Positions 26,135 through 36,848 are shown, counted from the first letter of the stretch. The stretch is DNA of 58,723 bases from Xanthomonas bonasiae (GCF_017163705.1 NZ_JAFIWB010000031.1:1-58723), one strand, 5' to 3'. Notes: generated from the sequence alone by a model not told the origin. Program-made: numbers and translations.

Positions 26135-27103
26135 CTACAGCAATCGGGCGCCCGGACACTGCAGCGGCGATACCCAATGCTGGCTGTCGAAGCCGGCCGC
26201 CGCGAACGCCGCCTGCACCGCCGGCGCAGCCGCCTCCGCCGCCGCGCGCGTCGCGAACCAGGCGAACACGCTGGGGCCGGCGCCGGAAATGCTCGCGCCC
26301 ATCGCGCCCGCCGCCAGCGCCGCTTCCTTGGCCGCATCGAAACCGACGATGAGCGGCGCACGCCGCGGCTCGATCAGCACGTCGCGCAAGCCGACGCGTA
26401 CCAACTGCTCGTCGCCCGCGTAGCACCCCGCCAGCACCAGCGCCAGATTCGAACTCTGCGCCACGAACTCGCCGAGCCGGTAGTCGCCGGCCAGCGCCTC
26501 GCGCGCGCGGCGCGTCTCCAGCACCGCGTCCGGATGCACCAGCAGGCTGTGCCAGGCCGCCGGCACCGGCACCGGCACCATCCGCTGCAGCGTGGACAGC
26601 ACCAGCCCGCCCAGGAACATCGGGCCGAGGTTGTCGCCGTGGCGGCTGCCGCTGGCCACCGCCTCGCCCTCCAGCGAATACGGATAAAGCTGCTCGCGCG
26701 ACAACGGCGCGTCCAGCAACGCATTGGCCGCCACCAGCGCCGCCACGCACGACGCCGCCGAACCGCCCATGCCGGAACTGAGCGGAATGCCCTTGTCGAT
26801 CTCCAGTTCGAAGCCGAACGGCAGCGCCAGCGCCTCGCGCAGCGCGATCAGCGCCGCGCCGGCGGTGTTGCGCGCGGCCTCCAGCGGCAACGCCACCGTG
26901 GTGCCGCGGCTCGCGGCGATGCGCACCAGCGGCGCGTCGATGCGGCGCACGGTCACCGTATCGCCGACGCCCTCCACCGCATAGCCAAGCAGGTCGAAGC
27001 CCACCGCCACGTTGGCCACCGAGGCCGGCGCGAACGCGCGCGCCTCGCGCGGCAAGGCGCGGGCGGCGGCGTGCGGCGCCAGCGAGGTCTGCACCTGGCT
27101 CAC
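26135..27103 (-). CDS. thrB: Homoserine kinase
   Basis: 322 residues from GTG at 27103, overlapping the thrA stop as GTGA. GHMP kinase with [16 protein letters not shown] near the N-terminus, the ATP-binding [17 protein letters not shown] loop (about 108-124) and [12 protein letters not shown] at the C-terminus. It phosphorylates homoserine. The coupled start shows that thrA and thrB are co-translated. Confidence 0.96.
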   Translation of the reverse strand: MSQVQTSLAPHAAARALPREARAFAPASVANVAVGFDLLGYAVEGVGDTVTVRRIDAPLVRIAASRGTTVALPLEAARNTAGAALIALREALALPFGFELEIDKGIPLSSGMGGSAASCVAALVAANALLDAPLSREQLYPYSLEGEAVASGSRHGDNLGPMFLGGLVLSTLQRMVPVPVPAAWHSLLVHPDAVLETRRAREALAGDYRLGEFVAQSSNLALVLAGCYAGDEQLVRVGLRDVLIEPRRAPLIVGFDAAKEAALAAGAMGASISGAGPSVFAWFATRAAAEAAAPAVQAAFAAAGFDSQHWVSPLQCPGARLL

Positions 27104-29607
27104 AGCCGCGCGCCCTCGCCCGCCGCCACCCGTAGCAGGTCGGCGAACACGCCCGCGGCGGTGACTTCCGGACCGGCGCCGGGGCCCTGCACCACCAGCG
27201 GATTGTCGCAATAGCGGCGAGTGGTGAACTGCACCACGTTGTCGGTCAGGCGCAGGTTGGCGAAGGCATGCTCGGCCGATAATTCCACCAGGCCGACGCT
27301 GGGCGCGCGGTCCGGCGCCAGCTGCGCCACGTAGCGCAGCACGCAGCCGCGCGCCCTGGCCGCCTGCAGGCGCTGCGCGAACGCCGCATCCACTTCGTGC
27401 AGCCGCGCCATGAAATCCTCCACGCTGGCCTGGCGCAGCGCTTCCGGCACCAGGCTCTCCACCGCCACATCCTCCAGGCTCAGCTCGCGCCCGGCCTCGC
27501 GCGCCAGGATCACCAGCTTGCGCGCCACGTCGGTGCCGGACAGGTCGTCGCGCGGATCCGGCTCGGTATAGCCCATGCCCCGCGCATCGGTGACCAGTTG
27601 CGAGAACGGCACGCTGCCGTCGTACTTGTTGAACAGCCAGGCCAGGGTGCCGGAGAAGATGCCCTCGATCGCGGTCACTTCGTCCCCGGTATCGACCAGA
27701 TCGCGCAGCGTGGTGATCACCGGCAGGCCGGCGCCGACCGTGGCCTCGTAGCGGAAGCGCGCACCGCTGCTCTCGGCGGCGGCACGGATCGCATGGAAGC
27801 GCGCCAGCGGCCCGGCGCCGGCCTGCTTGTTCGGGGTGACCACATGGATGCCGGCGGCGAGCCAGTCGGCGTAGCGGTCGGCGACATTGGCGCTGCCGCT
27901 GCAATCGATGATGACCGCATGCGGCAGGTGCGCCGACAGCAGGTGCGCGGTGAACGCGTCCAGGTCGGTGGGCTGCTGGCCGCTGGCGAAGGCCTGCCGC
28001 CAGTCGCCGCCGATCGCGCGCGGTTCCAGGCGCATCGCGCTGCGCGAGGCGATCGCACGCAGGCGCAGGTCGAGGTTGGCCTTGGCCAGCAACTGCGGCT
28101 GCGCCACGCGCAGCTGGTCGAGCAGCGCCGCGCCGACGTTGCCCGGGCCGATCACCCCGACCGAGAAGGTCTGCGGCGACAGCCAGAACCCGGCGTGCGC
28201 GGCGCGCAGCGCCTTGGTCGCGTGCGCGCTGTCGATCGCCACCGAGATGTTGCGTTCCGACGAGCCCTGCGCGATCGCCAGGATGTTGACCTGGGCGCGG
28301 CCCAGCGATTCGAACAGGCGCGCGGCTACGCCCGGCTGCCCGGCCATGCCGTCGCCGACCGCGGCCAGCACGCTGATGCCGGTGGTCAGCTGCACCCGCT
28401 GCACCTGGCCGACCACCAGCTCGTGCGCGAACGCCGACAGCAACGCGTCGCGCGCGCGCTCGCATTCGTTCTGCCGCACCACGCAGCAGATCGAATGCTC
28501 CGAGGAGCCCTGCGAGATCATCACCACCGACACCCGCGCGTTGCGCAGCGCGGCGAACACGCGCTCGGCGGTGCCGGGCACGCCGATCAGGCCGGTGCCC
28601 TCCAGGTTCAGCACCGCCAGGTCCGGACTCAGCGTCAGGCCCTTGATCGGGCCGCTGCTGGCGCTGCTGGCGGTGATGCGGGTGCCCGGATGTTCGGGCT
28701 GGAAAGTGTTGCGGATGATGATCGGCAGGCCGCGCTCGATCGCCGGCGACATGGTCTGCGGATGCACCACCTTGGCGCCGAAATAGGCCAGCTCGCAGGC
28801 CTCGTCGTAGCTCAGCGTTTCCAGCTGCACCGCTTCGGGCACCACCCGCGGGTCGGCCGACAGCACGCCGTCCACGTCGGTCCAGATATGCAGTTCGTCG
28901 GCATCGAACAGGGCGGCGAAGATCGCGCCGGAGTAGTCGCTGCCGTTGCGGCCCAGCGTGGTGATGCGGCCGGCGCGGTCGCGGGCGACGAAGCCGGTGA
29001 CCACGACGCGCTGCTGCGGATGCTGCGCGCGCCACGTCGACAGGCGCGCCGCGCTGGCCTCCCAATCCACGTCCACGCCCAGTTCGCCGCGATCCACCAC
29101 CAGCACCTCGCGCGCGTCCAGCACCGCGCAATCCTCGCCCAGCGCGCGCAGATGCTCGCCGAGCAATTGCGCCGAATACACCTCGCCCAGGCCCTGCACC
29201 CGGTCCAGCACCTCGCGCGGCAGTTCGCCGATCACCGCCAGCGCGCCGAGGATCTCGGCGAGATGGTCGAAGCGCGCATCCAGCCATTCCACCGTGACGC
29301 CGGCATGCTCGCCGAGCAGCGACACCGCCGCGGCGCGGTGCCGCGCGCGGGTCTCGTGCCAGCGTTCGCGCCAGTCGCTGTTCTCGCTGGCGGCCAGTTC
29401 GGCCAGCCCGATCAGCGCATCGGTCACCCCCTTCATCGCCGAGACCACGGTGATCTGCAGGGTTTCCGGGCGCGCCAGCAGCAACTGCGCGACATGGCGA
29501 TAGCGTTCGGCGTCGGCCACCGAGGTGCCGCCGAACTTGTGGACGACGGTGCGCGCGGCGAGCGCGGGGTCTGCGGCGGGAGCGGAAGCGACGGCGGGGG
29601 ACGGCAT
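27100..29607 (-). CDS. thrA: Aspartate kinase / homoserine dehydrogenase I
   Basis: 835-residue bifunctional enzyme from ATG at 29607. The aspartate kinase part (about 20-300) has [43 protein letters not shown] and [12 protein letters not shown]. Two ACT regulatory segments follow (about 320-480, [14 protein letters not shown] and [15 protein letters not shown]). The homoserine dehydrogenase part (about 485-835) has [40 protein letters not shown] and the [12 protein letters not shown] segment. It catalyses two steps toward threonine and is probably feedback-inhibited by threonine. The leader RNA upstream suggests attenuation as well. Confidence 0.97.
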   Translation of the reverse strand: MPSPAVASAPAADPALAARTVVHKFGGTSVADAERYRHVAQLLLARPETLQITVVSAMKGVTDALIGLAELAASENSDWRERWHETRARHRAAAVSLLGEHAGVTVEWLDARFDHLAEILGALAVIGELPREVLDRVQGLGEVYSAQLLGEHLRALGEDCAVLDAREVLVVDRGELGVDVDWEASAARLSTWRAQHPQQRVVVTGFVARDRAGRITTLGRNGSDYSGAIFAALFDADELHIWTDVDGVLSADPRVVPEAVQLETLSYDEACELAYFGAKVVHPQTMSPAIERGLPIIIRNTFQPEHPGTRITASSASSGPIKGLTLSPDLAVLNLEGTGLIGVPGTAERVFAALRNARVSVVMISQGSSEHSICCVVRQNECERARDALLSAFAHELVVGQVQRVQLTTGISVLAAVGDGMAGQPGVAARLFESLGRAQVNILAIAQGSSERNISVAIDSAHATKALRAAHAGFWLSPQTFSVGVIGPGNVGAALLDQLRVAQPQLLAKANLDLRLRAIASRSAMRLEPRAIGGDWRQAFASGQQPTDLDAFTAHLLSAHLPHAVIIDCSGSANVADRYADWLAAGIHVVTPNKQAGAGPLARFHAIRAAAESSGARFRYEATVGAGLPVITTLRDLVDTGDEVTAIEGIFSGTLAWLFNKYDGSVPFSQLVTDARGMGYTEPDPRDDLSGTDVARKLVILAREAGRELSLEDVAVESLVPEALRQASVEDFMARLHEVDAAFAQRLQAARARGCVLRYVAQLAPDRAPSVGLVELSAEHAFANLRLTDNVVQFTTRRYCDNPLVVQGPGAGPEVTAAGVFADLLRVAAGEGARL

Positions 29608-29625
29608 GGGAGACCTCGGAGTGGA

Positions 29626-29682
29626 GGCCCCGCTCGCATCAGGCCGACGGGTTCCCCCGCATCCTGATCCGGGTGCGGGGCC
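29626..29682 (-). promoter_or_regulatory. Candidate thr attenuator with two exclusive hairpins
   Basis: Between the leader peptide and thrA, the segment read on the minus strand as GGCCCCGC(A) (29682-29674) can pair with TGCGGGG (29661-29655) in a 7-bp stem or with GCGGGGCC (29633-29626) in an 8-bp perfect stem. The two share the same strand and so exclude each other, as in amino-acid attenuators. A clear U-tract after either hairpin is missing, so control may act on translation of thrA or through Rho. Confidence 0.55.
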
Positions 29683-29696
29683 GTGGGTTTCGACAG

Positions 29697-29831
29697 TTAC
29701 GCGAAAACGACGGGCCGCACCGGGCGAATGGTGTGGGTGGTAATACCGGTGGTAATGCCCGCGCAGCACGCGGCCGGACGCCGAAGCGCGGGCGGCACGA
29801 AGCTGGTGACGAGGGCGAGAACGTGGGGCAT
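29697..29831 (-). CDS. thrL: Threonine/isoleucine-rich thr leader peptide
   Basis: 44-codon frame from ATG at 29831 to TAA at 29697, ending 89 bases before thrA. Its second half reads AGITTGITTHTIRPV, with six Thr and three Ile codons in a run of ten, the hallmark of thr-operon leader peptides (E. coli ThrL has TTITTTITITT). Ribosome stalling at these codons would choose between the two hairpins downstream. There is no strong ribosome site before this ATG; a GTG at 29798 is another possible start. The Thr/Ile run and its position are the real evidence. Confidence 0.65.
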   Translation of the reverse strand: MPHVLALVTSFVPPALRRPAACCAGITTGITTHTIRPVRPVVFA

Positions 29832-30037
29832 GGGCGCAAGAGGACATCATGCGCCGGGGTGCTGTCAAGCGTTGTGTGCCGCAAGGCAGCATGCGCGTCG
29901 CACCCGGATGGATCCGTTGCAAAAGTTACTATCCGACGCCGTGGCGGCAGAAGTTTCGCCAGCGGCACTGCGGCAAGCGCTTACCGGCGCGGTAGCCGAG
30001 CCAAGTGGTCAGACTTGCCACGCCGCCAGGTCGATCG

Positions 30038-30160
30038 TCACGGCTTCGCCGACTGGCGCAACCATTCCACGATCTTGTCCACCATCCTGGACAGTTCGGA
30101 CGCGATCAGCGCGACTACGGTCAGGAGCATCATGCCGAGCGCAGCGAAGACGGGATTCAT
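30038..30160 (-). CDS. Possible 40-residue membrane microprotein
   Basis: ATG at 30160 opens a 40-codon frame with one hydrophobic helix (FAALGMMLLTVVALIASEL) followed by an amphipathic basic/acid tail (SRMVDKIVEWLRQSAKP). The layout is common for small single-pass proteins. The frame is open far upstream and no clear ribosome site is seen, so it may be spurious. Confidence 0.3.
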   Translation of the reverse strand: MNPVFAALGMMLLTVVALIASELSRMVDKIVEWLRQSAKP

Positions 30161-30315
30161 GCGCCGCACTGTAGAAAACCGTTTGTGCGGGCTCATGTTC
30201 GGAACGACAAAAACGGCGTGCGGTTGCGTTGTGTTCAGTGGCGTGGCTATGCCCTTCGACCGCGCGGTTCCGGTAGCGGACAATGGACCGCAAGGCACCC
30301 GAGGTCGGAGATCGC

Positions 30316-30350
30316 GCAAGGCGCGCGGATTCTTCGTCCGCGCGCCTTGC
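30316..30350 (-). terminator. Strong hairpin downstream of the lipoprotein gene
   Basis: Perfect 14-bp stem GCAAGGCGCGCGGA (30316-30329) with its complement at 30337-30350 and a TTCTTCG loop, starting eight bases after the lipoprotein stop codon. No T run follows on the minus strand, so it is either a non-canonical terminator or an mRNA-stabilising 3' hairpin. Confidence 0.6.
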
Positions 30351-30357
30351 ACCTTCG

Positions 30358-30672
30358 TCAATGCTGCTGATTGTCCGCCGGCGGCTGTTGCTGTTGCTGC
30401 GGATCGCTGGTGGGCGATTGCGGATCGGTGGTGGGCGTGGTGGGCGTCACCGGAGGGGGCGTCTGGCTCGGATCGGTACCGGTCGCGGTGCCGGTGGCGT
30501 CGCCGCTGGTACCGGTGGCCGGTGCGCTGTTGCCGCCCGCCGGGCTACCGTCGGCCGCCGCTGGCGGCGTCGAGGCGTTCTGGTCCTGCGCGTTCTTGTC
30601 GCCATCGCGATGGCAAGCGGCCAAGGCCGCCAGCATCGAACCGATCAACACAAGCTTCAAGGCTCTATTCAT
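30358..30672 (-). CDS. Small low-complexity lipoprotein
   Basis: 104 residues from ATG at 30672 with an AGGAG ribosome site nine bases upstream. A lipoprotein signal peptide ends in LAALAAC, so Cys20 would be lipidated. The mature part is disordered: an HRDGDKNAQDQN start, then Ala/Gly/Thr-rich stretches and Pro/Thr/Gln repeats ending in QQQQQPPADNQQH. There is no folded domain. It probably extends from the outer membrane as a flexible linker or surface tail. Function unknown; similar Pro/Gln-rich small lipoproteins are common in xanthomonads. Confidence 0.82.
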   Translation of the reverse strand: MNRALKLVLIGSMLAALAACHRDGDKNAQDQNASTPPAAADGSPAGGNSAPATGTSGDATGTATGTDPSQTPPPVTPTTPTTDPQSPTSDPQQQQQPPADNQQH

Positions 30673-31089
30673 TGGGTTACTCCTGCTTCGCATTCGCGGG
30701 TGGGTTAACACGGCCGCCTTCGACGGTCGGAACGAGGTGGAGCCCGCCATCCGGGATGTGGACACGCAGCCAGACCGCATGACGATGCGGCGCTGCGGCC
30801 GATTCAGGCGGCCGCAAGCTGCAACAGGGCAAACCCGTCGTCGCACATCCAGCCATGCAGGAGCCGGCACCGCGTCGGCATCCGCTCCTGCATTGGCGGA
30901 CGTGGTGCAGGTTACGGAGCGAGGCGCTCAGCCGGCGTCGACGAGGGGTGTAGACGGTGTTAGGCCAGGACGGCGCAGCATGGGCGGCAGCGGCGTGACG
31001 GCCGTTGCCATGTCGCAGCATCGAAGGCAGTGCCTGCATGCACTACCGGCATCGGCGATTCGCCGCGCTTGCCCACATGCCCACTGCGG
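30673..31089. other. Intergenic region upstream of the lipoprotein gene
   Basis: No gene is supported in these 417 bases. One inverted repeat is visible, ATGCAGGAGC at 30855-30864 with GCTCCTGCAT at 30884-30893 around a 19-base loop, possibly a diverged REP-like unit. The lipoprotein promoter should be in this stretch. Confidence 0.5.
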
Positions 31090-31166
31090 TGGTGACCCCG
31101 GCGCGATTCGAACGCACGACCTGTCCCTTAGGAGGGGACCGCTCTATCCAGCTGAGCTACGGGGCC
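31090..31166 (-). tRNA. tRNA-Arg (anticodon CCU)
   Basis: Reading the minus strand gives a complete cloverleaf: acceptor GGCCCCG/CGGGGTC, D-arm with AGCTCAGCTGGATAGAGC, anticodon stem GTCCC/GGGAC with loop CTCCTAA (anticodon CCT), T-arm with GTTCGAATC, discriminator A and an encoded CCA end (31090-31092). It decodes AGG. tRNA-Arg genes are frequent integration sites, but both neighbours here look like ordinary chromosome. Confidence 0.96.
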
Positions 31167-31330
31167 TTGGCCGGGCGCATTGTCGCACGATCGCCGCGCT
31201 TGCCAAGCCCGCCGCGGCGCGCGGCGGATGCGGCCGGGCCCGCCCGGTCTGCTAAAATTGCGGGCTAATCGCGTCCCGCGTCCCCCGCCTGCGGTCGCCT
31301 TCCCTGTCGCAACGAACCCCAGGAGATTCC

Positions 31331-32863
31331 ATGTCCGCTGACCTGCTCAAGGCGCTCGGCCTGACCGCGTCCAATTCCGGCACCTATCTCGGCAACGGCG
31401 AGTGGTCCACGGCCACCGGCGCCGGCGTGCTGCAACCGCTGAATCCTTCCAGCAACGAAGTCATCGCCGAAGTGCAGGCGACCACCGCGCAGGACTACGA
31501 GACCGTGGTGGCCCGCGCGCAGGCCGCGTTCAAGGTGTGGCGCACCACGCCGGCGCCGCGCCGCGGCGAGGCGGTGCGGCTCTGCGGCGATGCGCTGCGC
31601 AGGCACAAGGACGCGCTGGGGTCGCTGGTCGCGCTGGAAATGGGCAAGAGCAAGCCCGAAGGCGACGGCGAAGTGCAGGAGATGATCGACATCGCCGATT
31701 TCGCGGTCGGCCAGAGCCGCATGCTGTACGGCTACACGCTGCACTCCGAGCGCCCCGGCCACCGCATGTACGAGCAGTACCAGCCGCTGGGCCTGGTCGG
31801 CATCATCAGCGCGTTCAACTTCCCGGTCGCGGTGTGGGCGTGGAACGCCTTCCTGGCCGCGATCTGCGGCGACATCTGCCTGTGGAAGCCGTCCAACAAG
31901 ACCCCGCTGACCGCGATCGCATCGATGAAGATCTGCAACGACGCGCTGCGCGATGCCGGCTTCCCGGACATCTTCTTCCTGATCAACGACGCCGGCACCG
32001 AACTGGCCGAAACCCTGGTCGAAGACAAGCGCATCGCGCTGATCAGCTTCACCGGCTCGACCCAGGTCGGGCGCAACGTCGCCGAGAAGTGCGCGCGGCG
32101 CCTGGGCCGCTGCCTGCTGGAGCTGGGCGGCAACAACGCGATCATCCTCGACGAGAGCGCCGACCTGAAGCTGGCGATCCCCGGCATCGTGTTCGGCGCG
32201 GTCGGCACCGCCGGCCAGCGCTGCACCACCACGCGCCGGCTGATCGTGCACGCATCGATCTACGACACCGTGCTGGCGACGCTGCTCAAGGCCTACAAGC
32301 AGGTCGAAGGCAAGATCGGCGATCCCACCGACCCGGCCAACCTGATGGGGCCGCTGAACAGCCGCGGCGCGGTCGAGCAGTTCCTGGCATCGATCGAGAA
32401 GGCCAAGGCCGCCGGCGGCACCGTCGAGACCGGCGGCACCGCGCTGGACCGCCCCGGCAACTTCGTGCTGCCGGCGATCGTCACCGGCCTGCACAACGGC
32501 GACGACGTGGTGCAGCACGAGACCTTCGCGCCGATCCTGTACGTGATGAAGTACAGCAGCCTGGACGAGGCCATCGACATGCAGAACGGCGTGCCGCAGG
32601 GCCTGTCCTCGTCGATCTTCACCCAGAACCTGAAGGCGGCGGAGAAGTTCCTGTCGGCGGCCGGCAGCGACTGCGGCATCGCCAACGTCAACATCGGCAC
32701 CTCCGGTGCGGAGATCGGCGGCGCGTTCGGCGGCGAGAAGGACACCGGCGGCGGTCGCGAATCCGGCTCGGACGCGTGGAAGGTGTACATGCGCCGGCAG
32801 ACCAACACGATCAACTACTCCGACTCGCTGCCGCTGGCGCAGGGCATCAAGTTCGACCTGTAA
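31331..32863 (+). CDS. amaB: ALDH7-type aldehyde dehydrogenase (alpha-aminoadipate semialdehyde dehydrogenase)
   Basis: 510 residues with AGGAG seven bases before ATG. NAD-dependent aldehyde dehydrogenase: [34 protein letters not shown], the general base in LLELGGNNA, and the catalytic Cys in [12 protein letters not shown]. The ending with [18 protein letters not shown] and [11 protein letters not shown] is typical of ALDH7/antiquitin proteins, which oxidise L-2-aminoadipate 6-semialdehyde in lysine catabolism. Substrate is inferred from subfamily features. The next gene starts three bases after the stop. Confidence 0.88.
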   Translation: MSADLLKALGLTASNSGTYLGNGEWSTATGAGVLQPLNPSSNEVIAEVQATTAQDYETVVARAQAAFKVWRTTPAPRRGEAVRLCGDALRRHKDALGSLVALEMGKSKPEGDGEVQEMIDIADFAVGQSRMLYGYTLHSERPGHRMYEQYQPLGLVGIISAFNFPVAVWAWNAFLAAICGDICLWKPSNKTPLTAIASMKICNDALRDAGFPDIFFLINDAGTELAETLVEDKRIALISFTGSTQVGRNVAEKCARRLGRCLLELGGNNAIILDESADLKLAIPGIVFGAVGTAGQRCTTTRRLIVHASIYDTVLATLLKAYKQVEGKIGDPTDPANLMGPLNSRGAVEQFLASIEKAKAAGGTVETGGTALDRPGNFVLPAIVTGLHNGDDVVQHETFAPILYVMKYSSLDEAIDMQNGVPQGLSSSIFTQNLKAAEKFLSAAGSDCGIANVNIGTSGAEIGGAFGGEKDTGGGRESGSDAWKVYMRRQTNTINYSDSLPLAQGIKFDL

Positions 32864-32866
32864 GCG

Positions 32867-33607
32867 ATGCGCATCGCCGCCCTGTCCGACATCCACGGCA
32901 ACCTGCCCGCGCTGGAGGCGGTGCTTGCGGATATCGGGCGGCGCGGCGTGGAGCGGATCGTCAACCTCGGCGATATCGTCTCCGGTCCGCTGTGGCCGCG
33001 CGAGACCGCCGAGCGGCTCATGCCGCTGGCGCTGCCCACGGTCCGCGGCAACCACGAGCGCCAGCTATGCGAGCTGGCGCCCGCGGCGATGGGCGCCAGC
33101 GATGCCTACGCGCATGCGCAGCTGACGCCGGCGCAGCGGCGCTGGCTGGACGAACTGCCGCCGACCCTGTCCCTGCCGCAGGCGCTGCTGTGCCACGGCA
33201 CCCCGCACGACGACCTGTGCTGGCTGCTGGACGACCTGGCTGCACCGCACCTGCTGCCTGCCAGCGCGCAACGCGTGCGCGAACGGCTCGGCGATACGCC
33301 GCCGGCGCCGCTGGTGCTGTGCGGGCACAGCCATGTGCCGCGCACGCTGCGCCTGGACGACGGGCGGCTGCTGTGCAATCCGGGCAGCATCGGGCTGCCC
33401 GCCTACGCCGAGGCGCATCCGCAGCCGTACCGGGTGGAAACCGGCACGCCGCAGGCGCGCTACGCGATCCTGCAATGCGCGCAGGGCCGCTGGGACGCGC
33501 AACTGCTGGCGGTCGACTACGACCACGCCAGCGCCGCGCTGCAGGCCGAACGCAACGGCCAGCCGGAGTGGGCGTACGCGTTGCGCCACGGCCGCACGCG
33601 CCGATGA
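32867..33607 (+). CDS. YfcE/ApaH-like metallophosphoesterase
   Basis: 246 residues, beginning MRIAALSDIHGNLPALEAVL. The dimetal site is visible in full: DIH at 8-10, GD in NLGDIVSG, GNHE in VRGNHERQL, H in LLCHGTPHD and GHSH in LVLCGHSHVP. LLCNPGSIGLP and a C-terminal ARYAILQ segment complete the Metallophos_2 fold. This is a cytoplasmic phosphodiesterase with unknown substrate, unrelated in domain layout to the secreted MPE1. It probably shares a transcript with the dehydrogenase gene just upstream. Confidence 0.88.
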   Translation: MRIAALSDIHGNLPALEAVLADIGRRGVERIVNLGDIVSGPLWPRETAERLMPLALPTVRGNHERQLCELAPAAMGASDAYAHAQLTPAQRRWLDELPPTLSLPQALLCHGTPHDDLCWLLDDLAAPHLLPASAQRVRERLGDTPPAPLVLCGHSHVPRTLRLDDGRLLCNPGSIGLPAYAEAHPQPYRVETGTPQARYAILQCAQGRWDAQLLAVDYDHASAALQAERNGQPEWAYALRHGRTRR

Positions 33608-33692
33608 ACGGCGCACGGCAGGCGCGCTTCTGGGATAATTCGGGCACCGTGCATGCGAGCGAACCCGCTGCCCCCTTCACGAGGATCCGCAC

Positions 33693-33974
33693 ATGAGTGC
33701 CGTACGCGAAACCAATTCCCTCGCCGTGGTCAGCCTGGTCGCCGGCATCCTCGGCTGGACCCTGATGCCGGTGCTCGGCAGCCTCGGCGCGATCATCACC
33801 GGGCACCTGGCGCGCGCCGAGATCCGCCGCCAGCCGCAACGCTTCCAGGGCGACGGACTGGCGGTCGGCGGGCTGATCCTGGGCTGGGCCGCGGTGATCG
33901 TCGCGATCCTGTCGGTGCTGGCGTTCGTGCTGTTCTTCGGCGGGCTGGCCTGGTTCGCCAGCACCCAGGCCTGA
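33693..33974 (+). CDS. DUF4190-domain membrane protein
   Basis: 93 residues with two membrane segments (about 11-40 and 58-88). The pattern SLAVVSLVAGILGWTLMPVLG, then GHLARAEIRR, then GDGLAVGGLILGW is the DUF4190 signature: two helices joined by a G-H-x-A-x-x-x-I loop. These are small inner-membrane proteins of unknown function. GAGGATCC lies upstream as a ribosome site. Confidence 0.82.
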   Translation: MSAVRETNSLAVVSLVAGILGWTLMPVLGSLGAIITGHLARAEIRRQPQRFQGDGLAVGGLILGWAAVIVAILSVLAFVLFFGGLAWFASTQA

Positions 33975-33978
33975 GCCG

Positions 33979-34746
33979 ATGGACGCCTCCGCTCCGCGCG
34001 AACGCTTCAGCGACCGCGTCGCCGACTACATCCGCTACCGCCCCGACTATCCGCCCGCGCTGCTGGACTGGGTGCACGGGGAACTCGCCGTGGCACGCGA
34101 TGCGCAGGTCGCCGACATCGGCGCCGGCACCGGCATTTCCACCCGCATGTTCCTGCTGGCCGGGCATCCGACGCTGGCGGTGGAGCCGAACGCGGCGATG
34201 CGCGCCGCCGCCGAGACCCTGCTGCGCGACCTCCCCGGCTTCGCCGCGGTCGACGGCAGCGCCGAGGCCACCACCCTCCCCGCCGCCAGCGTCGACCTGA
34301 TCAGCGCCGCGCAAGCCTTCCACTGGTTCGATCTGGAAGCGGTACGCCGCGAATGGGCGCGCGTGCTGCGCCCCGGCGGACTGGCGCTGGTGTACTGGAA
34401 CTCGCGACTGCTCGACGGCACGCCGTTCCTGCAGGACTATGAGCAGTTGCTGCTCGACTACGGCACCGACTACAGCACGGTGGCCGAGCGCTACCACGAC
34501 GATGCGACGATGCAGGGCTGGTTCGGCGCCGGGCTGCGCGGCACCGCCCAGTTCCCGAACGTGCAGAAGCTGGACTACGACGGCCTGCGCGGGCGCCTGC
34601 TGTCCTCCTCCTATGCGCCGCTGGCCGGGCATCCGCGCCACGCGCCGATGCTGGCCGCGCTGCGCGTGCTGTTCGATCGCCACCAGGTGGATGGCCTGGT
34701 CGATGTCCACTACCGTACCCGTGCCTTCGCCGGCACGTTGAACTGA
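33979..34746 (+). CDS. SAM-dependent methyltransferase (type 11)
   Basis: 255 residues, starting four bases after the DUF4190 gene. Class I methyltransferase: motif [17 protein letters not shown] (about 44-59), the acidic residue after strand 2 in [34 protein letters not shown] and [14 protein letters not shown]. Closest in style to the bacterial proteins related to yeast Tmt1/Crg1. Substrate unknown. In a same-strand run with pyrD and murB. Confidence 0.85.
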   Translation: MDASAPRERFSDRVADYIRYRPDYPPALLDWVHGELAVARDAQVADIGAGTGISTRMFLLAGHPTLAVEPNAAMRAAAETLLRDLPGFAAVDGSAEATTLPAASVDLISAAQAFHWFDLEAVRREWARVLRPGGLALVYWNSRLLDGTPFLQDYEQLLLDYGTDYSTVAERYHDDATMQGWFGAGLRGTAQFPNVQKLDYDGLRGRLLSSSYAPLAGHPRHAPMLAALRVLFDRHQVDGLVDVHYRTRAFAGTLN

Positions 34747-34755
34747 GCTGTGCCC

Positions 34756-35811
34756 ATGTATTCCCTCGCCCGCCCGTTCCTGTTCGCCTTCGACGCCGAG
34801 CGCGCCCACGCGCTGGGCCTGCGCGCGATCGAGATGGCCTACCGCACCGGCACCAATCCGCTGCTGGCCAGGGCGATCGCGCCGATGCCCACGCGCGCGT
34901 TCGGCCTGGAGTTTCCCAACCCGGTCGGGCTGGCTGCAGGCCTGGACAAGAACGGCGAGCACATCGACGCGCTGCTCGCGCTGGGCTTCGGCTTCGTCGA
35001 GATCGGCACCATCACCCCGCGCCCGCAGCAGGGCAATCCGAAGCCGCGCATGTTCCGGCTGCCACGCGAGCAGGCGGTGATCAACCGCATGGGCTTCAAC
35101 AACCTCGGCGTGGACGCGCTGGTGCGCAACGTCGAACGCGCGCGCCGCCGCCATGGCCTGCTCGGCATCAACATCGGCAAGAACAAGGACACCCCGAACG
35201 AGGACGCCGCGTCGGATTACCTGCATTGCCTGGAAAAGGTCTACCCGCTGGCCGACTACGTGACCGTCAACATCTCCTCGCCGAACACCGCCGGCCTGCG
35301 CGAGCTGCAGGAGGAACAGGCGCTGCGGCAGCTGGTGTCGCAGCTGCGCGAGGCGCAGGAAGCGCTGGCCGCGCGCCACGGCAAGCGCGTGCCGATGCTG
35401 GTCAAGGTCGCGCCGGATCTGAGCGACAGCGATATCGACGCGGCGGCGCGGGTGCTGTCGGACCTGCAAGTGGACGGCGTCATCGCCACCAACACCACCG
35501 TCGCCCGTCCCGGCCTGGAGCGCAACGCGCTGGGCGCCGAGGCCGGCGGCCTGTCCGGCGCGCCGCTGCTGGGCCAGTCCACGCTGGTGCTGCGCCGGCT
35601 GCGCGCGCGCCTGCCCGAGGCGATCCCGCTAATCGGGGTCGGCGGCATCCTGTCCGGCGCCGATGCGGTGGCGAAGATGGCCGCCGGCGCGGCGCTGGTG
35701 CAGTGCTACAGCGGGCTGGTGTTCCGCGGCCCGGAGCTGATCGGCGAATGCGTCGAGGCGATGCGCCGGCGCCGCGAAGCGCCCAGCCGCGGCGCGGTCG
35801 CCGCGCTATGA
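34756..35811 (+). CDS. pyrD: Dihydroorotate dehydrogenase (quinone), class 2
   Basis: 351 residues from ATG at 34756; a GTG two codons earlier is also in frame. The N-terminal membrane-associated helices ([18 protein letters not shown]) mark the class 2, quinone-linked enzyme. FMN-binding [48 protein letters not shown] and VATNTTV-like segments follow, and GVGGILSG binds phosphate. It oxidises dihydroorotate in pyrimidine synthesis. Its stop overlaps the murB start (ATGA). Confidence 0.96.
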   Translation: MYSLARPFLFAFDAERAHALGLRAIEMAYRTGTNPLLARAIAPMPTRAFGLEFPNPVGLAAGLDKNGEHIDALLALGFGFVEIGTITPRPQQGNPKPRMFRLPREQAVINRMGFNNLGVDALVRNVERARRRHGLLGINIGKNKDTPNEDAASDYLHCLEKVYPLADYVTVNISSPNTAGLRELQEEQALRQLVSQLREAQEALAARHGKRVPMLVKVAPDLSDSDIDAAARVLSDLQVDGVIATNTTVARPGLERNALGAEAGGLSGAPLLGQSTLVLRRLRARLPEAIPLIGVGGILSGADAVAKMAAGAALVQCYSGLVFRGPELIGECVEAMRRRREAPSRGAVAAL

Positions 35812-36848
35812 GCAACGCCTGGTCGCTGACCGCGAATGCGCCGCTGCAGGCGCTGAATACCTTCCATGTCGCCGCGCAGGCGCCGTGGCTGCTGCAGATC
35901 TTCGCCCCCGACGCGCTGCCCGAGGCGCTGCTGGCGCCGCAGCTGGCCGGTGCGGCGCTGCTGCCGCTGGGCGGCGGCAGCAACATGCTGTTCGCCGGCG
36001 ACGCGCCCGGCGTGGTGCTGGCCTTCGCCAACCGCAGCATCGACACGCTCGAACACCGCGCCGACTACGCCATCGTCCGCGCCGGCGCCGGCGTGGGCTG
36101 GCACGAACTGGTGATGTGGTCGCTGGCGCAGGGCCTGTCGGGCCTGGAGAACCTGGCGCTGATCCCGGGCACGGTCGGCGCCGCGCCGATCCAGAACATC
36201 GGCGCCTACGGCGCGCAGGTCGGCGAGTTCGTGCATGTGGTCGAGGCCTACGACCGCGCCGACGCGCGCTTCGTGCGGCTGGATGCGGCCGCCTGCGAGT
36301 TCGGCTACCGCGACAGCCTGTTCAAGCGCCAGCCCGACCGCTACCTGATCGCCGCGGTGGAATTCAACCTGCCGCGGCTGCATGCGCTGCGCCTGGACTA
36401 CGCCGGCATCGGCGAGGAACTGGAGGCGCTCGGCATCGCCATGCCCGGCGCGCCCGACGTGGCGCAGGCGGTGATCAATATCCGCCGCCGCAAGCTGCCC
36501 GACCCGGAGGTGCTCGGCAACGCCGGCAGCTTCTTCAAGAATCCGCTGCTGCCGGCCGAACAGGCGCAGGCGCTGCAGCACGCGTACCCGGCGCTGCCGG
36601 TGTTCCCCGGCGACGGCGAGGACCAGCGCAAGCTGTCGGCGGCGTGGCTGATCGAGGCCTGCGGCTGGAAAGGCCACCGCGACGGCGATGCCGGCGTGTC
36701 CGCCGCGCACGCGCTGGTGCTGGTCAACCACGGCCAGGCCAGCGGCGCCGAGCTGCTGGCGCTGGCGCGGCACATCTCCGCCTCGGTGCTGGAGCGCTTC
36801 GGCGTGATCCTGGAGCCGGAACCGCGCATCGTCGGCGCACACTGGTGA
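35808..36848 (+). CDS. murB: UDP-N-acetylenolpyruvoylglucosamine reductase
   Basis: 346 residues. FAD-dependent type I Mur[74 protein letters not shown] with the catalytic Ser, and a C-terminal Glu in LEPEPRIVG. It makes UDP-MurNAc for peptidoglycan. It is translation-coupled to pyrD upstream and to the transporter gene downstream (GTGA). Confidence 0.96.
   Translation: MSNAWSLTANAPLQALNTFHVAAQAPWLLQIFAPDALPEALLAPQLAGAALLPLGGGSNMLFAGDAPGVVLAFANRSIDTLEHRADYAIVRAGAGVGWHELVMWSLAQGLSGLENLALIPGTVGAAPIQNIGAYGAQVGEFVHVVEAYDRADARFVRLDAAACEFGYRDSLFKRQPDRYLIAAVEFNLPRLHALRLDYAGIGEELEALGIAMPGAPDVAQAVINIRRRKLPDPEVLGNAGSFFKNPLLPAEQAQALQHAYPALPVFPGDGEDQRKLSAAWLIEACGWKGHRDGDAGVSAAHALVLVNHGQASGAELLALARHISASVLERFGVILEPEPRIVGAHW

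Noticed and set aside
25427-26352. Several 80-300 codon frames inside the thrB-thrC spacer
   Set aside because: They consist of translated hexamer and CAA/CAG repeats on both strands, with no conserved domain. They are best explained as repeat artefacts.
29639-29968. Alternative frames across the thr leader read as small proteins
   Set aside because: The other frames are His/Tyr- or Arg-rich with no attenuator logic; only the ITTGITTHTI frame fits a thr leader.
30358-30672. Proline/glutamine tail of the lipoprotein as a frameshifted region
   Set aside because: The frame is continuous, has a proper lipobox and ribosome site, and low-complexity tails are normal for such proteins.
31090-31166. 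tRNA-Arg as the integration site of the island
   Set aside because: The island lies 18 kb away inside MPE2, no integrase is present, and no partial copy of the tRNA end was noticed near the island edges.
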